A DNA stretch of 64,000 nt, from positions 29,046 to 93,045 of the forward strand of contig NW_024468553.1 of NCBI RefSeq assembly GCF_001632365.1. The letters are read 5' to 3'. Under the pieces are notes generated by a model. The model had not been told where the DNA came from, ran no database searches, and saw only the letters and a list, made by a program, of their open reading frames with translations. The position numbers and the translations under genes were made by a program. The DNA is from Laetiporus sulphureus 93-53. Taxonomy: Eukaryota; Basidiomycota; Agaricomycetes; Polyporales; Laetiporaceae. How positions within the stretch are numbered: position 1 is the first letter of the stretch; every line of letters begins with the position of its first letter. Shown here in pieces: positions 22,339 to 34,481 of the stretch.

Positions 22339-24286
22339 TGTGGCGGGAGTAGAAAGACTTACGGTCCGTGGCAGGGAAAAAGTAGTGCGCAGGCCGCTAG
22401 TGTCTCTGATATGACTAAGCCAGTAGCTGTGCTGCAGAATGAAAGCCTCGATACGGAACTAACTGTTGATATCGATAGCCAGTATTTCGTTCCTGAGACG
22501 CCGGGACCAATGCGCGCAATTGAGGGGTCAGAATGACACATACGCACGACACGACGTGATCTTTATGGATCTCGAGAGAAACGCGAGTCGAGGAACTGTC
22601 AAGAGATCCTGAATGTTGAATGAATGTCGGCGTGCGTGGTTGCTCCAAGGGAGGCGCCCCTCGGCGTCCAGCTATAACCCGGCTAATCGAAGATCTTGGC
22701 CTATGGTTTCATGTCTGGATGTTGCCGTAGTGTCGTTGCACCCGTGGATGACTCCAGTTACTAGCGCAGACTGCCTTTTGGAGAACGGTCCGTTCACAAC
22801 GCATCGTTAGGTCCACGACACGAGCCATGGGTGGCCAACTCTGAGCACGACGATAACACAGAGAAGCCTTGTGATGAACTCTGGCATTTGCTGCAAACGG
22901 ACGGAACTCAGTGGCACCTCATGAAGAGAATCCGGGCCATCCTAGATGGTCAAGCCCATGCAAAGGGGCATCTCCGGCCCACGCGCGTGAAAAAATGCAG
23001 TGCAACTAGAAGAGCATCCCTGAGGACGCTTCCGTGACCACTTCACCCTCGAAACAAAAGAGCGGCAGACGTACCGGATCGGACGTCGGTTGTGTCACCA
23101 AGGCGCTTGACCTCAGTTCAGGTCTGAGGCAGTGCCCTTAGGCTTAGGCTAGTATTTTCTTGTGGATTGCCCCGCCATGCTAGGTACAATCTGAATTTGT
23201 ATTTGTCTGACAGACATCAGCGCCGCATCAACACTTCACGGCACGGGACTTCACTCCGAACCCTTAGGCCTCCTCTGACCTCCAGATCAACTCAGGCACA
23301 GCATTAGACACCACCGCGTATGCAATGGCAATCTTCCCGAGAACGGTGATCGGAGTCGAGGTGTTTCAACCTGAAAGGGTTGTCCTCCGCCACTATGAGC
23401 ATGAGCGAATTACATGATGGATGTTGGTCTCACTCGTGCGTTCTGTAGAACCGAGAAGGAACAACACTTAGTATCTCCCTTTGCTGGCCACCCAGTCTTT
23501 CAGACACCGAGAAATTGCTTCTTCCGAGGCCAAGTCGTAACAATAGCGGATCAAGGAGCTGCGGAGTCGCAATTATGTGTAACAAATGTGCAAGGATCAT
23601 GCTTGCGGAGAGAGACGTCAAAATATGTCCGCGGGGACCATTCATCCTGTGGAAAGCCAATCAATCGCTAATCAGCAATACACCGACATCAGAGCGTTGG
23701 GAGCATGGAGTCAGATGGTCCCACAATTACAAACACAGTTCGTTATCGTTGACGGTTGGAGATAGCTGGAGATTGGCATGCAGATCCTCCTGTCCGCGAC
23801 TCTCTCCGTGACATTCTGAAGACTTCGAGCATTCTGTACACCATCTGTGGGCTTGGTCTCCAATGCCCGCCCTTCACATTCGTCTGTTTGATCGAGTCCG
23901 GCAGCCAGAACATCGGCCGCCTAGATTTGCGCCGAGCTCTTGATGGGCTTGTTATAATCCGGCAGTGTCCTTCTCATCAGCGCCAACGCAGCGCTTGCAC
24001 CTATCTGGCCCACCGGTACCAATGCGATTACGAACGACCAGATAGAACACGAGAGCTGCAAAGTGAAAGTTCAAGATACCAGATTATACATACTTGCCTC
24101 GCGAATTACCTCTGCGTGCGTGATACAGATCGACGATACTTACGCAAACAGGCGCCAGGCACCAAAGACATCGAAGACAAAGAGAGAAAGAAGACAGGCG
24201 TCACCTGCATGCCCACAGTGAGCACCTGCAAGATTATTTCCCCATAACTGCGACATCCCCTACTCCAGATGAACGCAAGGAACCTC
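22339..24286. other. Long spacer upstream of the homeodomain gene
   Basis: Almost 2 kb without a gene I can support. Short frames occur on both strands (for example plus 23756-24247), but none shows family motifs or consistent splice sites. Long upstream regions are common for fungal transcription-factor genes, and this may be regulatory plus the 3' end of SNRNP70. No tRNA or rRNA is evident. Confidence 0.45.
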
Positions 24287-25668
24287 CTAATATCGCGGCC
24301 GTTTCGTTTCACGATCGTCGTATCCTCCAAGGTCTTTACGCTTGAAGTCACCACGAAACCCACCTCCCGCATAGCCGCCGCCCGGGGGCCCATACCCACC
24401 AGGCCCTCCTCCGTGTCCTCCTCCGGGAGGCCCTCCATAACCGCCTGGTCCTCCCCCAGGTCCTCCATACCCACCGGGACCATTCTGTCCACCCGGCGGA
24501 CCACCAAACCCATTGGGAGGGCCATGGTCACCAAATCCTCCTCCGCCATGAAATCCAATACCTCCGCCGCGACCCCTGAGAAAAGGTAAGCGACCTCGTT
24601 AGGTCAATATATATATATATAGGATCCGACCGTACCTGAATCCTCCTCCTCCGAAGCTGCCGCCCCTTCCACCACCAGTGTCGTCTCGCCCACCCCTGAA
24701 GCCACCGCCGCCGTATCCTCCACCTCCTCCCCGGAATCCTCCCCCACGAGCACCGCGGAATCCAGCTCTGTCACCGCCACGGAATCCGCCACGGAATCCT
24801 CCCCGGCTGACGAGGGGAGCTGGAGGTTCGGGCTTCGGTCTACCACCCAAGCCACCACCAAGACGACGAGGCTTCCAGCCTCGGACAGTGCGTCCGCGCT
24901 CGACGTCTACCAGCACTCGCTTGCCCATGATTTGCAGTCGATCGGACTCCTTGTACGCAGCTGGAGGTTGACCCACGCAAAGGTAATGATCCAGACGACG
25001 GCTGCTGGGTTAGTATGCCTTACAGAGTTATAAACGAGTGTACCTTTCATGTCACGCTCACGCTCAAAGACAATGAACGCATAGCCCCTGCTGCGTCCCT
25101 TTTTGTCACGGACGATTCTCACTCGTTCGATGCTGCCAAATCCTTCGAATTCGCGCCTAAGATCGCTGTCGGAGGCGTTTTTGTGCTAATGAAACGGCGC
25201 AGTCAGAGATATTGCAAACAAGCAGAGCAAACACTCGTACCAAACGTGCTATAAAAAGAGTTTTATATGGGTCACCAACCGCCTCTGCGTCATCAGCGGG
25301 CTTGTCTGTGTAACTAGGTCAAGGAGGCCGATGGCGATGAGTGATTAGTTTTACTCACAAGTCTCCTTTGCAACATTAAACTCCTCGGTTTTCTTCGCTT
25401 TCCTCTCTTCTCTGCGGATCTGTCGCTTGGTCTCCTCCGCATACGTGAAAGCGGGCTCCTCGCCTTCCTCCATTCCTTCGCTTGCTCCAGATTCAATCAT
25501 ACCTTGCGTCTTGTCCTCCCTGAGGCGAGCGAGTAGCGGGCCAACTCCGCCGACATCCTTCCTTCTGACACGGTCGATGTCCCTGTCAAGCGGTCGCACA
25601 TATGGCAGCGGCGGGCGCGGGGCAAAGAGCTTGAGCAGGTTCGGTGGCAGTAAGTGCGTGCCGGGCAT
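24287..25668 (-). CDS. SNP1: U1 snRNP 70 kDa protein
   Basis: U1-70K binds stem-loop I of U1 snRNA and helps the U1 snRNP define 5' splice sites. The N-terminus reads [20 protein letters not shown], the Sm-core-wrapping segment. It is followed by an acidic/basic helix ([19 protein letters not shown]). The RRM has RNP2 LFIARL and RNP1 RGYAFIVF within [20 protein letters not shown], and runs on to [20 protein letters not shown]. The C-terminal half is a long RGG/GGY/GGF tail that ends DRETKRPRY. An intron in the tail has an (AT)n run near 24606. The start at 25668 faces COX10. Confidence 0.94.
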
Positions 25669-25988
25669 GTTCGACAGCGACCAAGATCGTGAATAGTATC
25701 GTCAAAGGGTAGAATAGACAAGTGCAAACCAAATTGTGAGAGTATGAATACGGTTCGGTGACGGCAAGTCTGAAAGGTTCACAGTAAAAGGCGATGCACG
25801 TCGGAAAGACCGGCCACGATGATGGTGGAGAGGTACGAAGCAGACGTGGGAACTCTGTGCAACGCGCTTTCAGCTCAACTTCAACCAGCGCCGGCAGCAC
25901 GCTCGTGAGTCGTCTCCTTTTTTTTCCGTCGAAAAAACAACGTTGGCAACGTATCACGCATCTCATTGTGCAGGTATCTTGCAGCACA
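25669..25988. promoter_or_regulatory. Shared intergenic region of SNP1 and COX10
   Basis: This 320-bp stretch is bounded by divergent starts. The COX10 frame is open upstream to 25794, so part of it could be translated if an earlier ATG is used. A run of T then A residues lies near 25919-25938. I assign no specific factor site. Confidence 0.4.
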
Positions 25989-27314
25989 ATGAAGGCATTT
26001 AGGTCTTTCAATCAGCGGTATCTATGCCGCCGCTGCAACCCTCATCTGCGCCACTCCGCTCAATCATTAAATTTGTCGCGCCTCTCATCCACGCTCGCAA
26101 GCAGCAAGCCCACAAACTTCAGCTGGTTTTTCTTCCACAACGATAGATGGGGAACAAATCCAGAACTTTGGCGGTCGCATTTGGGCGATGCCATGCCCCC
26201 GCCCATAACACAAGCGATAGCCACACAGACCCTCGACATGTCACAGTATCCCCCTTCATCCGCCGTCTATCCGTATAAGCAAACAGAAGCAATGACCAGT
26301 CGCCAGCTCCTCAAAGTCTATTGGCAGCTTTCGAAACCCCACCTGAGCATGTTCGTCATCCTCGCAGCAATGTCGGGTGTGGCCCTCTCGCCTCTTCCAA
26401 CTACCGTGCCCGTACTCCTATCCACTGCTATCGGCACGGCCCTCTGCTCGGCATCTGCGAATTCACTGAATCAAATCCAAGAGGTCCCCTTCGACGCTCA
26501 GATGGCTCGCACGCGCGGGAGGCCCCTTGTGCGACATGCTATAAGTCCACTGCATGCCACCGGCTATGCTGTCCTTACGGGCATCGCGGGACCGGCTCTT
26601 TTGTGGACAATGACAACCCCAACCACAGCCCTATTAGGAGCGGCCAATATTGCTCTTTACGCAGGCGCATATACCTGGCTAAAGCGCAAGAGCGTGGTCA
26701 ATACCTGGGTTGGTTCAGTGGTCGGCGCTTTGCCGCCACTCATGGGATGGACAGCGTGCGGTGGCACCCTGTTCCCGTCTTCCGCCCACCCTATAGAGAT
26801 CGTCCTTCCATCTTTTTTGTCAGCGGTCTCACTTGATCTGCATGCCATTGACAACCCGCTCGCACCTCTCGCGTTGTTCATCTTTATGTTCTGCTGGCAG
26901 TTCCCGCATTTCAATGCCCTGTCACACCTCCTACGGGAGTCCTACGCACAGGCTGGATATCGCATGCTCTGCGTGCTATCACCAACCAAAAATGCTCTCG
27001 TCGCCCTCCGCTATGCTCTCCTTCCCATCCCTCTCTGCTCTATCCTCATTCCACTATCGGGACTCACATCCTGGACGTTCGCAATCGTCAGTCTCGTGCC
27101 GAATGCGATTTGCGCGGAGGCCGCGTGGAGGTTTTGGCGGAACGGACGGGACAAGGACGCTCGTCGTTTGTTCCAGCATAGTCTTTGGTATCTCCCAGTC
27201 ATGCTTGGACTTATGATGATATGCAAACGAGGTTTGGACTGGGGTTCGTGGTTGGGCACGCAGGAGGATGGGGAGGACGAGGCTCGCGAATCATCATCAA
27301 TCACGAAGGCGTAG
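25989..27314 (+). CDS. COX10: Protoheme IX farnesyltransferase (Cox10)
   Basis: Cox10 transfers a farnesyl group from FPP to heme B, giving heme O on the way to heme A for complex IV, in the inner mitochondrial membrane. This single exon encodes about 441 residues. The N-terminus is Arg/Ser/Leu-rich and fits a mitochondrial presequence (MKAFRSFNQRYLCRRCNPHL). The UbiA prenyltransferase motif is clear: NSLNQIQEVPFDAQMARTRG followed by RPLV. Later hallmarks are WVGSVVGALPPLMGW and FCWQFPHFNALSHLL. Multiple hydrophobic segments follow. The frame is open from an earlier ATG at 25794; I prefer 25989 because the earlier 65 residues look like leader. It is tail-to-tail with the ZNF830-like gene at 124 bp. 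Confidence 0.95.
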   Translation: MKAFRSFNQRYLCRRCNPHLRHSAQSLNLSRLSSTLASSKPTNFSWFFFHNDRWGTNPELWRSHLGDAMPPPITQAIATQTLDMSQYPPSSAVYPYKQTEAMTSRQLLKVYWQLSKPHLSMFVILAAMSGVALSPLPTTVPVLLSTAIGTALCSASANSLNQIQEVPFDAQMARTRGRPLVRHAISPLHATGYAVLTGIAGPALLWTMTTPTTALLGAANIALYAGAYTWLKRKSVVNTWVGSVVGALPPLMGWTACGGTLFPSSAHPIEIVLPSFLSAVSLDLHAIDNPLAPLALFIFMFCWQFPHFNALSHLLRESYAQAGYRMLCVLSPTKNALVALRYALLPIPLCSILIPLSGLTSWTFAIVSLVPNAICAEAAWRFWRNGRDKDARRLFQHSLWYLPVMLGLMMICKRGLDWGSWLGTQEDGEDEARESSSITKA

Positions 27315-27438
27315 GTCAATGGACGGGATGATTGCTTCATATCAATGTACTGCATGTACAATCTACTTCAGCATAATGTACAATTCAAGCGATAACGCTG
27401 AAAGCTCACCGACATTTGCATCTACCGTTCACAGGATG

Positions 27439-28293
27439 CTACTTTTGAGCATAGCTTTTGCTTTGCGCACGCGCTGCTTGCCTCTGTCTCTTCAGCGCAT
27501 CCAACCTTGACTTGAGCATTGTGACCTTTGCGTCCGCCTCCTCCTGCGCGCGCTCCTCCTCCAACAGCCGATCCATGATGAGCTCCCTCTCGTCGTGCTC
27601 CTTCCTTCGCCTTAGCTCTGCCTCGTTCAGCATTGCACTTCGCTCAGCAGGACCAGTGCCATCTTCCTGCGCCGCTCCCCAAGACGGGAAGCCCTCCGGC
27701 ACGTTGCTAGCAACAAAGGGCTCTGCGACGACTGTGGCACGGTCGTACATCTCTCGCACATCGGGGGCGTTGATGACTGCAGCCTGGAATTTCTCCCATT
27801 CTTCGTCGATAGCTGATCGCGCTGCGGTCGCAGGCGCGGACATCGTCTCATCATCGTCTGATTCCTGAGACGAGGACGGCGGAGGTGCCCGCGAGAGGTC
27901 TGAGAAGAAGCCTTGTGGAAACCGTGTCTCTGCCACTGGAGCTGCACCGGATGGCGAAGGAATCCGTTCTTCTTCGTCAGTACCGTCGACCTTCCGTCTT
28001 TTGCTGTCCTCAGAAGTATTTTCTTCGTCTGATGGCTCTTCGTCCGCCTTCCGTTTCTGACGAAGGAGGGCTTCCTCTCGCTCCATCTCCTGCCGCTGCC
28101 GCTGCTCCTTCAGGTGCACTGCGTTAATACGGTGCGCCTTACTACCGACATGTCCATCCCACGACGTCCCTTGTTTGATGACAATGCCACAAGCAATGCA
28201 TCGTAGCTGTCCGCTCGCAGTGTATGACACTAGCGGGTGTTTGACTCGTACTTCCTGTCGTTTTGCTTTGAGCAGCGATCGAACGTCCGTCAT
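27439..28293 (-). CDS. ZNF830/CCDC16-like zinc finger coiled-coil protein
   Basis: A single uninterrupted frame. From the chosen start the product begins MTDVRSLLKAKRQEVRVKHP, then YTASGQLRCIACG with a matching HVGSKAHRINAVH. Together these form the U1C/matrin-type C2H2 finger of the ZNF830 family, nuclear proteins linked to spliceosomes. An acidic, low-complexity middle precedes EEWEKFQAAVINAPDVREMY. A basic, Glu/Arg-rich coiled coil ends the protein (LLEEERAQEEADAKVTMLKS). The frame extends nine codons upstream to an ATG at 28320. The second ATG at 28293 matches the family start better. Confidence 0.88.
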   Translation of the reverse strand: MTDVRSLLKAKRQEVRVKHPLVSYTASGQLRCIACGIVIKQGTSWDGHVGSKAHRINAVHLKEQRQRQEMEREEALLRQKRKADEEPSDEENTSEDSKRRKVDGTDEEERIPSPSGAAPVAETRFPQGFFSDLSRAPPPSSSQESDDDETMSAPATAARSAIDEEWEKFQAAVINAPDVREMYDRATVVAEPFVASNVPEGFPSWGAAQEDGTGPAERSAMLNEAELRRRKEHDERELIMDRLLEEERAQEEADAKVTMLKSRLDALKRQRQAARAQSKSYAQK

Positions 28294-28575
28294 TGCGAGC
28301 CAACCAGGACCAGAAGTCAAGGCAGAAATGCAATGTCTTCAGCGTTTCAGCCCAAGTTGCAGTAGACACGCAGAATGCTGACGTGGTTTGCAAAAGGAAG
28401 CCCTACCAGATTGCCACCACGCATTACGTAAGACTACTACTACAAGGGTACACAAAACAACAACTATGTAGCGTATTTCTAGCAAGCCGTCGGGAGTTAC
28501 GGGTAATTTTCTGTTGTGTTTTCTTCACCGCTCACAATGCGATGCCGACCAAGGCTCCCACCAGCCGAACGAGCT

Positions 28576-28741
28576 TTATTGCTTGTTCGCGAACATCTTC
28601 TGGATGGCGGCAGTCGAGTACGACTTGGGGCGCTCGATGGCTGTGATGGAATTAAATCTCAACGTGGAGTCGACCGAATAGACGACAATGTACTCACGAG
28701 CACCAAGCGCACGATCCCATATGAGCTGCGCAGATACACCG

Positions 28742-28776
<35 letters not shown>

Positions 28777-30493
28777 CTGCATCTCAGTGAGGCCGTAGTG
28801 GGCCAAGAGGACACCAGAGTGGGCATCCACATTCGGCCAAGGGTTCTTGGCCTTGCCAGCCTATCAAGAATAACAGGAATCATTATTGTGAGGGCGATCC
28901 CACGAGGTGCCGTATACTCACTGCAAGCAGAATGTCAGGGACAATCTTGAAGACCTGGGCAACCAGCTTGAACATGGGGTCGTCAGGGAGGTGCTTGAGC
29001 GCGAATTCGCGTTGAGCCATGTAACGGGGGTCGGTCTTTCTGAGGACGGCGTGGCCATAGCCGGGGACGACCTGGCCGGCTTTGAGCGTCGACCAGACAT
29101 ATTCCTTGACGGCCTCATCGCTCGCGTTCTCGCCCAGCTTGGACTGCATCTTGCGAAGCCAGACCAACACCTCCTGATTCGCCAGACCGTGAAGAGGGCC
29201 GGCAAGACCGTTCAGGGAGGCACCAAAAGCGAGGAAGGGATCTGAGAGAGCGGAGGCCACTAGCTTGCCGGTGTGAGCAGAAACATTACCACCTTCGTGG
29301 TCACTGGACGATCGTCAGCACGCGGACAAAACACGGTTATGAGACGACCTGCCTGTGAATGGTAACGTAGAGCCTCATGAGTTCAACAAACTCCTTATTG
29401 TCACCGAAACCGAGCAAGGTCGCCAAGTTCCATGAATAATCCTTCTCAGCGTCGATCGCGGGGAGCTTGCCTCCACCATACACATTTCGATAGATACGAC
29501 CAGCGATGTTCGGGAGCTTAGCAATGCTACACAGAGTGCGACGGTCAGTGGTCCAGCCTCGGAGACAACTATGCAAACACACAGGTCCATGCAGTCCTCG
29601 AACACAGGGCCCCAGTACTCCTTTTTGGATATTCCCGCGGCATATGCCTTCGCGAAGGCGGAGTCGTGATTGAGCTGCGGAGAAGTGTGAGCAATAGATT
29701 CTGCGGCCATGACATCATGTCAAACATACAGCGGTGACAGCCAGACTGAACTGGCTCATGGGGTGGAGGGTGGGAGGACATCGGTCAAGGATCTCCTCAA
29801 CGAACTCGGGAATGGCAGAGCGCGCTGCCCACTCCTTAGAGAGAGTGGCAACTTGCTCCTGAGTCGGAACCTCTCCCGTAACGAGCAACCAGAAAAGGGC
29901 TTCCGGAAGAGGTTCGGACCCGCCGGGCGCCTTGGGAAGGAGCTCCTGGCATTCCGGAATGGTTTTGCCACGGAATCGGATGCCCTCATCTGTGAAACGG
30001 TATGTATAAAGGACTATTTATATGAGAGAGAAGTGTACGAACCTGCGTCGAGGACGGATCCGTCCCAAATCAGAGCCGGAAGCCCTCGCATGCCCCTGAA
30101 ACCACCGGCTCAGCATCTTTGATCCATCTTATTCTGCGAGACTATCTTACCCATAGAGCTGGTCCACGATAACAGGGCCGAATGACTTCTTTCCATGTGC
30201 AGCCCGCGTGGCTTTGACCTGGACGATCCAATTGAGGACGATGTTATGACGACGTCAGCAAGACTGCAAAAACGATTACAAGGCACGAGGATACACGTAC
30301 GTTCTCGATCTCGGCGGGAATAAGATCAGCGAGCCTTTCCTTGAGAGTAGACTGTTTTGCAGAAGTCGAGGCGAGCCTGGCCGGGGCGGCGAAGACGCTG
30401 CGACGCGACTGAATGGAGATGAGCGCACGAGTCGTCATGGAGGCGAATGGGGCCTACCTGACCGAGGACGGAGCGGACGAAGATGGTAGACAT
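28576..30493 (-). CDS. CIT1: Mitochondrial citrate synthase
   Basis: Citrate synthase condenses acetyl-CoA and oxaloacetate in the matrix as the first TCA step. The gene is split into about nine exons. Legible conserved segments include [34 protein letters not shown], and [20 protein letters not shown] (a catalytic His region). Others are [40 protein letters not shown] (a catalytic His region), and [20 protein letters not shown]. The end is [20 protein letters not shown]. Two N-termini are possible. One starts at 30493 ([12 protein letters not shown]) and splices over 49 nt. The other starts at 30438 ([20 protein letters not shown]) and reads straight on. Both give Arg/Ser-rich presequences. 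The gene is head-to-head with TRM8. Confidence 0.95.
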
Positions 30494-30655
30494 GGCGAGC
30501 GTCGGGGCGACGAGGAGAGGAGAAAGCGTAAAGGCGCGATGCCAGCGCGCAACCTTATGAGCTCGCCCATTACGCTCACGTGTCTCTCGGATTTGTCGGC
30601 CTCTCCCTTCCTCTCCCTTGCATCCGGCTACCACTCTTACTCGTCGACACCGACG
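30494..30655. promoter_or_regulatory. Shared intergenic promoter of CIT1 and TRM8
   Basis: This 162-bp divergent spacer has a palindromic CACGTG at 30577-30582 (context gctcacgtgtct). The same hexamer occurs in the TIM13/JJJ1 spacer. Pyrimidine-rich tracts follow on the TRM8 side. Confidence 0.5.
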
Positions 30656-31618
<963 letters not shown>

Positions 31619-31678
31619 CGTTCTCATGTGGCCCCATGTCAGTGTATCTAGTTGCGCAATGACATTATCTGATGATTT

Positions 31679-32605
31679 TCAATATTCATACATAACGACA
31701 CCATCCATGATCGCATCTTGTTCTGCAGTCTCGCCGCTGGCACCTTGTGTAAGCCCAGCACCCATCGCAGCGACCAAGGTGCTCATCCGATCCTTCACGG
31801 CGCGCTTCATCTCCTTGTGGATAGTCTGACCTGCCTCACATGCCAGCTCAAAGATTTCGGCGAATCTGTCCACGTGCAGTCGAGTCTCCAGGGTGACAAG
31901 GGTAATCTTCTTCGTTCTCGGCATCACAGCCACAGTGAGATGAGGAAGGTCGTTCTCCTCGAGCATTGTCAGGTCCAGCACCGGTGACGTAGTGTGTACG
32001 CCTCCAGTGATGGCGCAGACAAAGTCGAGCAGCGGTATTCCAGCAGCCGCTAGAGCGAGAGTGGTCGCGTTGATGCATGTTTGAAGTAGTCCACCGTCTT
32101 GCTGGAGCACTTGGACAAAGATGTCAATCTGAGAGCGGGGATAGAGATTCGTCTGGATGACTGGTTCAAACGTAGATTTGATCATCGCGGCTAGCTCAAG
32201 TGTTCGCCTGGATTCTTGCAGAAGTCAATCAGATACTGTGCCGCTCAATGTGCTGGACAGTTCGCCCACCTGTCTACGCGTGCCCGCCTACGACGTTCTC
32301 CTGTGCTGAAGGGTAGGACATTCATCTCGACATTGATGACTGCCCGGTCGTGCAAAGTCTGCGAGCGCATTTTTGCTTCTCTTGGCCCAAATACCGTCAC
32401 GAGGGCTTGAGTGAGGCCATGAGTGACGGTGGCCGAGCCGTCTGCGGTGCCCTGCGGAGAGAGGTCGATGATGATGTCCCGCAGCTCATATTGGCGTCGC
32501 CCGTCCGAGCGGTAGCCTCCGTCGTTCAGGATCTCCACCCGCGAGCTCTGTCGATGAGTTTAGCCGAGAACAGGGAGACAAAGGTGGCGATTTGTGACGC
32601 ACCAT
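31679..32605 (-). CDS. SKI6: RNA exosome RNase PH-like subunit Rrp41
   Basis: Rrp41 pairs with Rrp45 in the exosome ring, which channels RNA to Rrp44 and Rrp6. My model gives MSSRVEILNDGGYRSDGRRQ, then GSATVTHGLTQALVTVFGPR and DRAVINVEMNVLPFSTGERR. A second intron (gtgggcg to aatccag) restores RTLELAAMIKSTFEPVIQ. The C-terminal part reads LYPRSQIDIFVQVLQQDGGL, LDFVCAITGGVHTTSPVLDL and ETAEQDAIMDGVVMYEY. The first coding exon is just ATG (32605-32603), followed by gtgcgt. I chose it because the acceptor after cgacag gives the conserved SSRVEILN. Eukaryotic Rrp41 lacks phosphorolytic residues, so it is structural. Confidence 0.93.
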
Positions 32606-32751
32606 TTGGATATTATCTGGATGGAGAGTAAAAGGCGACGGCTCGCAACTTGCCGGTAGCGTCCAATGGTTGCGATAACCACTGCGGCGGCGCTGCGCTC
32701 TTGGGCTGACTCTGCCTCTACTCTGCCTTCTCATCTCTCGCGCGAGTCACG
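32606..32751. promoter_or_regulatory. Shared intergenic promoter of SKI6 and NPT1
   Basis: This 146-bp spacer between divergent start codons is the shortest of the set. A CCAAT sequence lies near 32661-32668 (context gcgtccaatgg). A CT-rich tract precedes the NPT1 start. Confidence 0.45.
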
Positions 32752-34481
32752 ATGTCTTTGAAGCCATCAAACACGATTTTGCCTGCGTCCTTGCTGGACA
32801 CTGACTTGTACAAGGCACGGCGTCCGTTCACTTTACGCGCAGTCACCTGTACTCAGTGCGTATCGTGTCCTCACAGTTGACGATGCAGCAGGCAGTGTTG
32901 CAGCATTTCGCAGACGTACAGGCCACTTATCACTTCACGCACCGCGACAAGAATGTCTACTTTACGCGAGAGTGCTTTGAACACTTCAAGCTTTCCGTGA
33001 CTCGTGCGCACTTCTTCATTCATCTTTGATATTAGTCTAATCCGAATACCCACAAACACTAGACTTTGGAGAATTGAGACTGACCGATGCTGAGAAGGAG
33101 TGGCTCAAGGCCGCCTGCCCTTACTTCACCTCTGAATATCTGCAGTATTTGTCAGAATACCAGTTCAAGCCCGATCAAGTTCATGTGGAATTCGTTTCTC
33201 GGCCTGATGATGACAAATGGGGACGTCTCGAGATTGATGCCATCGGCCCTTGGGCGGAAACCATACTGTGGGAAGTACCGCTTATGGCCTGCTTAAGCGA
33301 GATATACTTCCGGACGGTGGATACTGACTGGAATTATGATGGCCAGGAAGGTTCAAAGACCTCTTCTATAAGCTGTAGCATGCTCACTCATAACCCAGAG
33401 AACGCATATCACAAGGGAGAGACCTTGCTCAAAGCCGGATGCGTATTTAGCGAGTTTGGGACGAGACGGCGCCGGTCGTTCCACACTCACGATCTTGTCA
33501 TGCATGGATTGGTTCGTGCATCGAAGGACTATCCTGACCAGGGGAGACTAACCGGGACAAGCAACGTGCGCGTCACCCCATCACCCAACCGTGCTATGCT
33601 CATGTTGCCTTAGGTCCATCTAGCACGCTTGCATAACGTTGCCCCAGTCGGAACTATCGCGCAGTACGTCATGACTTGTCATTGCCGTCTGCAATTCAGC
33701 CAACTGTTTGTCTCAACAGTGAATGGTATATGGCCGTAGGTGTGCTGTCAAAATAATGGACATTCGGATGACCAGACATTTGAATTTAGATAGGAGCTCT
33801 CGAGGGCTATGCGCACGCGAACGATATCGCTTTGAGGCTCTGGGAAGCTGTGTACCCGGATCAGTTACACATAGCTTTGACAGACACGTTCTCCACCGAA
33901 GCATTCTACAAGGTCGGTTGACGCTTTCATTCTTTGACACCGGAACTGAGTTCAAATTGTAGGATTTTGTCCGCAACCCCGACATAGCTAGGAAGTGGAC
34001 TGGCCTTCGCCAAGATTCCGGCGATCCTTTCGTATACGCTCCTCGGGCCAAGCAGATCTATGAACAGCTCGGCATTGACTATCGCGAAAAGACAATAGTT
34101 TTCTCCGATGCTCTCAATGTGGAGAAAGTCCTAAAATTGAAAAAACAATGTGATGCCGTTGGCTTCAAAGGTGAATTATACCCAAGCTTACAACATGCCA
34201 TACTCATGTAAGCTGGGGCTGTTCCAGCTTCCTTTGGCATTGGTACATCATTTTCGAATGACTTCAAGTCTTTATCAAGTGGTGGTGCCAAAGTCAGCAA
34301 AGCATTGAACATGGTGATCAAACTAGCATCAGCAAATGGAAAGCCTTGTGTAAAGATCAGTGATGAATTGACCAAGGTAATTCATTGCGCGTATTCATGC
34401 AGATTGATAATGACATGCAAGGGATAGAATACTGGGGATCCTGAGACTGTTCAGCTGGTGAAAACCATATTTGGTTTGTAG
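32752..34481 (+). CDS. NPT1: Nicotinate phosphoribosyltransferase
   Basis: Npt1 makes nicotinate mononucleotide from nicotinate and PRPP in the NAD salvage (Preiss-Handler) pathway. The spliced protein reads [20 protein letters not shown], then [20 protein letters not shown]. It continues with [38 protein letters not shown], and GTIAHEWYMAV, with the phospho-accepting His. Further on are [42 protein letters not shown], and [20 protein letters not shown]. The end is [16 protein letters not shown] count about nine introns. The first (32815-32876) seems to start GC rather than GT, since aag is followed by gcacgg. From about 34,085 the exons become AT-rich while the protein stays conserved. Confidence 0.95.
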
